Source: Bacteroidales bacterium UBA3290
Lineage (GTDB): Bacteria; Bacteroidota; Bacteroidia; Bacteroidales; UBA932
Length of the DNA: 64,000 bases
Reading direction: 5' to 3'
Assembly (NCBI GenBank): GCA_002361615.1
Contig: DETK01000010.1
Location: 1-64,000 of the forward strand
Positions within the stretch are counted from its first letter, which is position 1; every line of letters begins with the position of its first letter. The translations under genes and the position numbers were made by a program. A model generated the notes under the pieces. The model ran no database searches, was not told the origin of the DNA, and worked only from the letters and a program-made list of their open reading frames with translations. This document shows positions 61,911-64,000 of this stretch, one piece after another.

Positions 61911-62510
61911 ATGAATGCAATTTCCGACACCTACCGCTCGATTGCCGCGCCCGCCAAGGGTATCTACAAAGAGCTGGGCAGTAAGTTTTTGGCTTTTGCC
62001 CACCCGGTCGAGACGGAAGATCAGGCCAAAGAGATTCTCGCAGCCGTACGCAAGGAATACTTTGACGCGCGGCACCATTGCTTCGCCTGGCGCCTCGGGC
62101 TGACGGGCGAGCCGTACCGGCTGAGCGACGACGGGGAGCCTTCCTCCACGGCCGGCCGGCCCATCCACGGGCAGTTGCTGAGCCAGGAGCTGAGCGACAT
62201 CCTCGTGGTAGTGGTACGCTATTTCGGCGGCGTGAAGCTCGGCGTCCCGGGGCTCATCCGCGCCTACCGCACCGCCACGCAGGATGCGCTCGCGAACGCC
62301 CGCATCGTGGAAAAAGTGGCCGGCGAGCACTTCACCCTGAAGTTTGGTTATCTGCAGATGAACGACGTGATGAAAGTCCTCAAAGACATGGGAATCACCC
62401 CCCTGCGACAGTCCTTCGACCTCGACTGCAGCCTCGAAGTGCGGGTGCGTCTCTCACAGATCGAAGACTTTCGGAAGCAATTGGCATTTTGTCAAATAAT
62501 TGTCAAATAA
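61911..62510 (+). CDS. yigZ: YigZ/IMPACT-family protein
   Basis: A 199-residue protein of the IMPACT family. The N-terminal UPF0029 domain is clear: GSKFLAFAHPVETEDQAKEIL, HHCFAWRLG, RLSDDGEPSSTAGRPIHGQLLSQELSDILVVVVRYFGGVKLGVPGLIRAYR. The C-terminal 65 residues are the DUF1949-type ferredoxin-like domain. Family members bind ribosomes or regulate translation stress; the bacterial role is poorly defined. Confidence 0.95.
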   Translation: MNAISDTYRSIAAPAKGIYKELGSKFLAFAHPVETEDQAKEILAAVRKEYFDARHHCFAWRLGLTGEPYRLSDDGEPSSTAGRPIHGQLLSQELSDILVVVVRYFGGVKLGVPGLIRAYRTATQDALANARIVEKVAGEHFTLKFGYLQMNDVMKVLKDMGITPLRQSFDLDCSLEVRVRLSQIEDFRKQLAFCQIIVK

Positions 62511-62516
62511 TTTGAT

Positions 62517-62524
62517 TACTTTTG
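62517..62524 (+). promoter_or_regulatory. -7 box of the serC-serA promoter
   Basis: TACTTTTG fits TAnnTTTG, 50 bases upstream of the serC ATG. TTTG at 62488-62491 is too far (25 bases) for a standard -33 box. The leader of about 45 bases is AT-rich. Confidence 0.5.
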
Positions 62525-62574
62525 CAGATTACGTAAACAATTTTTCAAAAACACTTTAATACAACCATAATTTT

Positions 62575-63648
62575 ATGAAAAAAGCTTACAATTTCAACGC
62601 AGGTCCCTGCGTTCTGCCCCAGCAGGCCATCGACGCAGCGATCGCAGCATTGCAAGACTTCAAAGGTACCGGGATGCCGGTCATATCTGTTTCTCACCGT
62701 TCGAAGGAATGGGAGGAGACGATGAACGAGTGCCGCGCACTCTGGAAAGAACTCCTCAACATCCCCGACAACTACGAAGTGGTCTTCCTCGGCGGCGGCG
62801 CTTCGCTCCAGTTCCTCTATGTGGCGATGAACCTCCTCGAGAACAAGGCCGGCTACCTGGAGACGGGCGTCTGGGCCAAGAAGGCGCTCAAGGAAGCCAA
62901 GGGCATCGGCAACGCCATCTGCATCGCCTCCTCGGCCGACAAGACCTACAGCTACATCCCGAAGGGCTACGAGATCCCGACCGACCTCGACTACTTCCAC
63001 ATCACCACCAACAACACGATCTACGGCACGGAGATCAAGTACGACATGGACTGCCCGGTCAACCTCGTGGCTGACATGTCTTCCGACATCATGAGCCGTC
63101 CGGTCGACGTGAGCAAGTACGCCCTCATCTACGGCGGCGCGCAGAAGAACGTCGGCCCTGCCGGCGTGATCTTCGCCATCATCCGCAAGGACATCCTGGG
63201 CAAGGTCTCCCGCTACCTCCCTACGATGCTCGACTACCGCACTCACATCGAGAAAGAGTCGATGTTCAACACCCCGCCGGTGTTCCCGATCTTCGTCATG
63301 ACCGAGACCCTGAAGTGGCTCAAGGGCATCGGCGGCGTCGAGGCCATCCACAAGATCAACGTCGAGAAAGCCCAGTTGCTCTACGACGAGATCGACCGCA
63401 ACCCGCTCTTCGTGGGCACCGCCGCCAAGGAGGACCGTTCGATCATGAACGTCTGCTTCGTCATGGCTCCGGGTTATGAGAACCTCCAGGACGAGTTCCT
63501 CGCCTTCGCCAAGGAACGCGGCATGGTCGGCATCAAGGGCCACCGCAGCGTCGGCGGCTTCCGCGCCTCCCTCTACAACGCCTGCCCGAAAGAGGCCGTC
63601 CAGGCCCTCGTCGCCTGCATGCAGGATTTCGAGAAACTTCACAGATAG
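62575..63648 (+). CDS. serC: Phosphoserine aminotransferase
   Basis: A 357-residue PLP enzyme that turns 3-phosphohydroxypyruvate into phosphoserine in serine synthesis. Family marks: [13 protein letters not shown] at the start, [74 protein letters not shown] with the PLP lysine in QKN, and [17 protein letters not shown]. Length is normal. serA follows after 7 bases. Confidence 0.97.
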   Translation: MKKAYNFNAGPCVLPQQAIDAAIAALQDFKGTGMPVISVSHRSKEWEETMNECRALWKELLNIPDNYEVVFLGGGASLQFLYVAMNLLENKAGYLETGVWAKKALKEAKGIGNAICIASSADKTYSYIPKGYEIPTDLDYFHITTNNTIYGTEIKYDMDCPVNLVADMSSDIMSRPVDVSKYALIYGGAQKNVGPAGVIFAIIRKDILGKVSRYLPTMLDYRTHIEKESMFNTPPVFPIFVMTETLKWLKGIGGVEAIHKINVEKAQLLYDEIDRNPLFVGTAAKEDRSIMNVCFVMAPGYENLQDEFLAFAKERGMVGIKGHRSVGGFRASLYNACPKEAVQALVACMQDFEKLHR

Positions 63649-63655
63649 GACTGCC

Positions 63656-64000
63656 ATGAAGATCTTAGTCGCTACGCAGAAACCCTTTGCGAAGGCCGCC
63701 GTGGACGGCATCCGCAAGATTGCCGAGGAAAACGGACATACCCTCGCCCTGCTTGAAAAATATCCGGGTGAAGCCGAACTGATCGCTGCCGTCGCCGATG
63801 CCGACGCCCTGATCGTCCGCTCCGACAAAGTGACCGCCGCCGTGGTGGAGGCCGCTAAAAAACTGAAGATCGTCGTGCGCGCCGGCGCCGGTTTCGACAA
63901 CCTCGACCTGGCCGCCTGCACCGCCCATAACGTGGTCGCGATGAACACCCCGGGCCAAAACTCCAACGCCGTGGCGGAACTCGCCATCGGCCTGATGATC
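63656..64000 (+). CDS. serA: D-3-phosphoglycerate dehydrogenase, N-terminal part (cut by window end)
   Basis: The first 115 residues of a 2-hydroxyacid dehydrogenase. Seen: DALIVRSDKVTAAVVEAAKKLKIVVRAGAGFDNLDLAACT and NTPGQNSNAVAELAIGLMI, the substrate-binding part of the family. The NAD-binding core lies beyond the window. It opens the serine pathway and is co-transcribed with serC. Confidence 0.93.
   Translation, partial: MKILVATQKPFAKAAVDGIRKIAEENGHTLALLEKYPGEAELIAAVADADALIVRSDKVTAAVVEAAKKLKIVVRAGAGFDNLDLAACTAHNVVAMNTPGQNSNAVAELAIGLMI

Overview
The window comes from a GC-rich member of the Bacteroidota, probably an uncultured or gut-associated Bacteroidales. Evidence: a SusC/SusD pair with the typical C-terminal and lipobox signatures, FecI/FecR-type regulation, Bacteroidota house-keeping promoters (TTTG-N19-TAnnTTTG) found upstream of several genes, MotA/TolQ-ExbD-ExbD transport genes, DUF4369, DUF3857 and DUF6249 proteins, and many lipoproteins with an -xxC lipobox. 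I cannot name the genus from sequence alone. No rRNA, tRNA or CRISPR array was found.

Region 1 (0.1-1.4 kb): a small ECF sigma operon with two membrane proteins. Region 2 (1.5-15 kb): a polysaccharide utilisation locus. A LacI-type regulator and a polysaccharide deacetylase read leftwards; SusC, SusD, a surface lipoprotein, a DUF4369 lipoprotein, a multi-span membrane protein, a beta-propeller lipoprotein carrying a CxxCH haem motif, a GH18 glycosidase and an SIS sugar-isomerase domain protein read rightwards. Paired operator-like repeats and a perfect promoter sit in the divergent gap. The enzyme set (GH18 plus deacetylase plus SIS) points to an N-acetylhexosamine-containing glycan. Region 3 (15-34 kb): mostly housekeeping genes on the minus strand (BASS transporter, TonB, udk, asnS, a GHL10 glycosidase, alkaline phosphatase, ExbB/ExbD, asparaginase, TatD, DprA, QueA, S41 protease, dCMP deaminase, acyl-CoA ligase, ABC exporter), interrupted at 26.9-27.4 kb by a gene-free stretch full of structured repeats.

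Region 4 (34-40 kb) is an accessory stretch: three full copies and one partial copy of a 109-bp double-palindrome repeat, an internally deleted IS30-type insertion sequence, and a Y1 (IS200/REP-associated) transposase-like gene bracketed by two of the 109-bp repeats. This looks like a REPtron, a REP-associated tyrosine transposase with its own palindromes.

Region 5 (41-54 kb): glnA, then a rearranged extracytoplasmic-signalling locus. A FecI-like sigma gene sits at 43.7 kb and its likely partner, a very small FecR-like protein with its TonB-dependent receptor, at 49.8-52.5 kb. RecQ, an FKBP isomerase and a VapBC-type toxin-antitoxin pair lie between. Two paralogous lipoprotein genes flank this interval in opposite orientation. 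Four 31-bp elements of identical length (CAACRTTT, 11-bp spacer, TGCATCT) lie just upstream of the sigma gene, both paralogous lipoproteins and an rSAM-system-type lipoprotein gene, so the split locus appears to be one sigma regulon. Region 6 (53.7-64 kb): an AAA ATPase with 33-bp tandem repeats at its promoter, two DUF3857 proteins, a repeat-rich DUF6515-like protein, miaA, a pRiA4b ORF-3-like protein, a YigZ/IMPACT protein, serC and the start of serA.
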